NCBI GenBank assembly: GCA_026983755.1 | Contig: JALSTL010000168.1 | Span: forward strand, 1 to 8,298 | DNA length: 8,298 nt | Source: Melioribacteraceae bacterium | GTDB taxonomy: Bacteria > Bacteroidota > Ignavibacteria > Ignavibacteriales > Melioribacteraceae | Direction: 5' to 3' | Part shown: in pieces, positions 7,569-8,298 of the stretch | How positions within the stretch are numbered: position 1 is the stretch's first letter | How the letters are laid out: each line of letters starts with the position of its first letter | The notes under the pieces: model-generated | Seen by the model: only the letters and a program-made list of their open reading frames with translations | Databases searched by the model: none | Told to the model about the DNA's origin: nothing | Translations under genes and position numbers: made by a program

Positions 7569-7579
7569 AGGAGAAAGTT

Positions 7580-7771
7580 ATGGCAGAATTTATTGAAAAT
7601 CCGTTAAAACATCCGGAGTGGGATCCTTCTAAAGGTGATTTTTTCAGTCCTTCTGTTCTTGCTGATGATATACATCATGCAAAAACGTTGTTCCGAAAAA
7701 AAATATTTATAGGAAGTTTGGTTTCGCTCCATATGTTGCTATTAATATTTGCACTAATTTTTTTATCGTAA
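7580..7771 (+). CDS. small single-helix membrane protein with HPEWDP motif, paralogue 1 (63 aa)
   Basis: I do not recognise this family. The 63 residues divide into a hydrophilic head and one membrane helix. The head holds FIENP (4-8), HPEWDP (11-16) and KGDF (18-21), then His32-His33 and a basic RKK at 39-41. The helix runs from about 42 to 62 and contains His51 about halfway through, followed by MLLL. Basic residues just before the helix put the head in the cytoplasm. The start is well supported by AAAGGAG (7567-7573) with a six-base spacer. About half the residues are identical to the next protein, including all three head motifs, the RKK and the helix histidine. Third-codon changes between the copies indicate long-term selection on the protein. 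Three genes downstream lies etfB, so a membrane role in electron transfer is possible but unproven. Confidence 0.8.
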   Translation: MAEFIENPLKHPEWDPSKGDFFSPSVLADDIHHAKTLFRKKIFIGSLVSLHMLLLIFALIFLS

Positions 7772-7799
7772 AAGATACAAAAAATTACTTTGAACTTTT

Positions 7800-7858
7800 A
7801 ATATTTGAAATCAATTTATTTATTTATTAAATTAGCAAATAAATTTATTTTCAATATT
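7800..7858 (+). repeat. long imperfect inverted repeat between the two paralogues
   Basis: AATTTATTT (7813-7821) pairs with AAATAAATT (7837-7845) across a 15-base loop. After one mismatch the stem continues outward (T7811-A7847, AAA 7808-7810 with TTT 7848-7850, G7807-C7852), then with small bulges to A7800-T7858. About twenty pairs can form. It ends ten bases before the ATG at 7869, which has no ribosome site. It could limit read-through, protect the upstream message or control translation of the second paralogue. The stem is almost all A-T, so it may be weak. Confidence 0.4.
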
Positions 7859-7868
7859 TTAAGCATTA

Positions 7869-8063
7869 ATGGCAAAAAGTTTTATAGAAAATCCCATGTC
7901 TCATCCCGAGTGGGACCCGACCAAAGGAGACTTTTACAGTAAAAAAGTAGAAGAAGAGGTATTAAACCATAAAAAAAAATTAGTAAGAAAAAAATATTTA
8001 ATAACCGGTTTAATTGCTGCACATATTTTATTACTGTTTTTAGTATTTTTTTTTATTGGTTAA
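7869..8063 (+). CDS. small single-helix membrane protein with HPEWDP motif, paralogue 2 (64 aa)
   Basis: This is the second copy of the unrecognised family. Its 64 residues contain FIENP (5-9), HPEWDP (12-17), KGDF (19-22), a charged middle (KKVEEEVLNHKKK) with His34, RKK at 40-42, and one membrane helix at about 43-63. His52 lies inside the helix at the position matching His51 of the first copy, again followed by a hydrophobic residue and LLL. The head is probably cytoplasmic. The middle is much more charged than in copy 1 and could form a helical extension. There is no Shine-Dalgarno box; a long hairpin lies just upstream. The start is supported by the match of the first residues (MA, then FIENP) to copy 1. 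It lies 141 bp before etfB on the same strand. The function is unknown. Confidence 0.8.
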   Translation: MAKSFIENPMSHPEWDPTKGDFYSKKVEEEVLNHKKKLVRKKYLITGLIAAHILLLFLVFFFIG

Positions 8064-8110
8064 TTTATTAAAACCCTTACCGTAATTCTTCGTTTCATTA
8101 CATAATTTGT

Positions 8111-8125
8111 ATAATTGGAAATTAT
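8111..8125. repeat. small inverted repeat in the etfB upstream region
   Basis: ATAATT (8111-8116) and AATTAT (8120-8125) flank GGA. It overlaps a TATAAT hexamer (8110-8115) that could be a -10 box, though no good -35 box lies at normal spacing. It could be a weak terminator for the paralogue pair or part of an etfB promoter; chance is also possible. Confidence 0.2.
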
Positions 8126-8160
8126 GATTCCTATTCTTCCCGTAAAAATATTATATTTAA

Positions 8161-8192
8161 AGTAAATGAATTATAAATAATTACCGTTTACT
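8161..8192. promoter_or_regulatory. two-tier inverted repeat directly before the etfB ribosome site
   Basis: Outer arms AGTAAA (8161-8166) and TTTACT (8187-8192) enclose inner arms AATTAT (8169-8174) and ATAATT (8177-8182), which are separated by two bases. The structure ends two bases before the AGGAGG at 8195-8200. It could be an operator or a leader hairpin that affects access to the ribosome site. The sequence alone does not say which, and AT richness makes chance repeats more likely. Confidence 0.35.
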
Positions 8193-8204
8193 ATAGGAGG
8201 TTAT

Positions 8205-8298
8205 ATGAAGATAGCTGTTTGCATTAGTCACGTTCCCGATACAGCCACAAATATTAAAATTGGTGAAGACGGAAAAACAATTGACAAAAGCGGAGTAA
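8205..8298 (+). CDS. etfB: electron transfer flavoprotein beta subunit, N-terminal fragment
   Basis: The window ends after 31 codons of this gene. MKIAVCISHVPDT is the characteristic N-terminus of EtfB/FixA, where the VPDT segment lies near the nucleotide site, and the following INIKIGEDGKTIDKSGV-like stretch (residues 15-31, with Asn16) fits the family. EtfB pairs with EtfA to carry electrons from acyl-CoA and other flavin dehydrogenases to a membrane quinone oxidoreductase, or takes part in flavin bifurcation; the fragment cannot distinguish these. The start is firm: AGGAGG at 8195-8200, four bases before the ATG. An inverted repeat lies immediately upstream of that site. etfA is expected next, beyond the window. 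The three small membrane-protein genes before it lie on the same strand and may be part of the same unit, although the 141-bp gap would allow a separate promoter. Confidence 0.9.
   Translation, partial: MKIAVCISHVPDTATNIKIGEDGKTIDKSGV

Overview
The window is very AT-rich and the genes are densely packed on both strands. The gene content points to a Bacteroidota/Chlorobi-group bacterium, most likely an Ignavibacteria-like lineage. The reasons are the short 740-residue PurL used with separate PurQ and PurS, a Bacteroidota-type EtfB N-terminus, a Tat-exported glycosylasparaginase, and an M23 peptidase with a short basic cytoplasmic head and one membrane anchor. This assignment is an inference from protein style, not from a marker gene. 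No rRNA, tRNA, CRISPR array or insertion sequence is visible.

Layout. At 122-1108 (+) is a Tat-exported glycosylasparaginase. It converges on a minus-strand pair: an unrecognised 103-residue protein (2294-2605) followed by a membrane-anchored M23 metallopeptidase (1294-2244). A 392-bp gene-free stretch (2606-2997) separates this pair from a plus-strand run: a small two-helix membrane protein (2998-3297), purL (3400-5622), and a YihY/BrkB-family membrane protein (5615-6550) that overlaps purL by 8 bp. The YihY gene converges with almost no gap on a minus-strand pair: a STAS-domain protein (6557-7024) and an unrecognised 61-residue protein (7109-7294). Both stop codons at the 6550/6557 junction lie inside one perfect 18-bp palindrome.

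The right end is the most unusual part. Divergent from the STAS pair are three very small single-helix membrane proteins: 35 residues at 7461-7568, 63 at 7580-7771 and 64 at 7869-8063. They are followed by the 5' end of etfB (8205 to the window edge). The 63- and 64-residue proteins are tandem paralogues. They share a strongly conserved cytoplasmic signature (FIENP, HPEWDP, KGDF) and one histidine at the same place within the membrane helix. Their position before an electron-transfer flavoprotein gene suggests, but does not prove, a role as membrane partners in flavoprotein-to-quinone or heme electron transfer.

The rest is mostly housekeeping: purine synthesis, envelope remodelling, asparagine or glycoasparagine hydrolysis, and STAS-type regulation. 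Start regions are mixed. Several genes (103-aa, STAS, 61-aa, 63-aa, etfB) have clear Shine-Dalgarno boxes. The asparaginase, 99-aa, purL and 64-aa genes have none.
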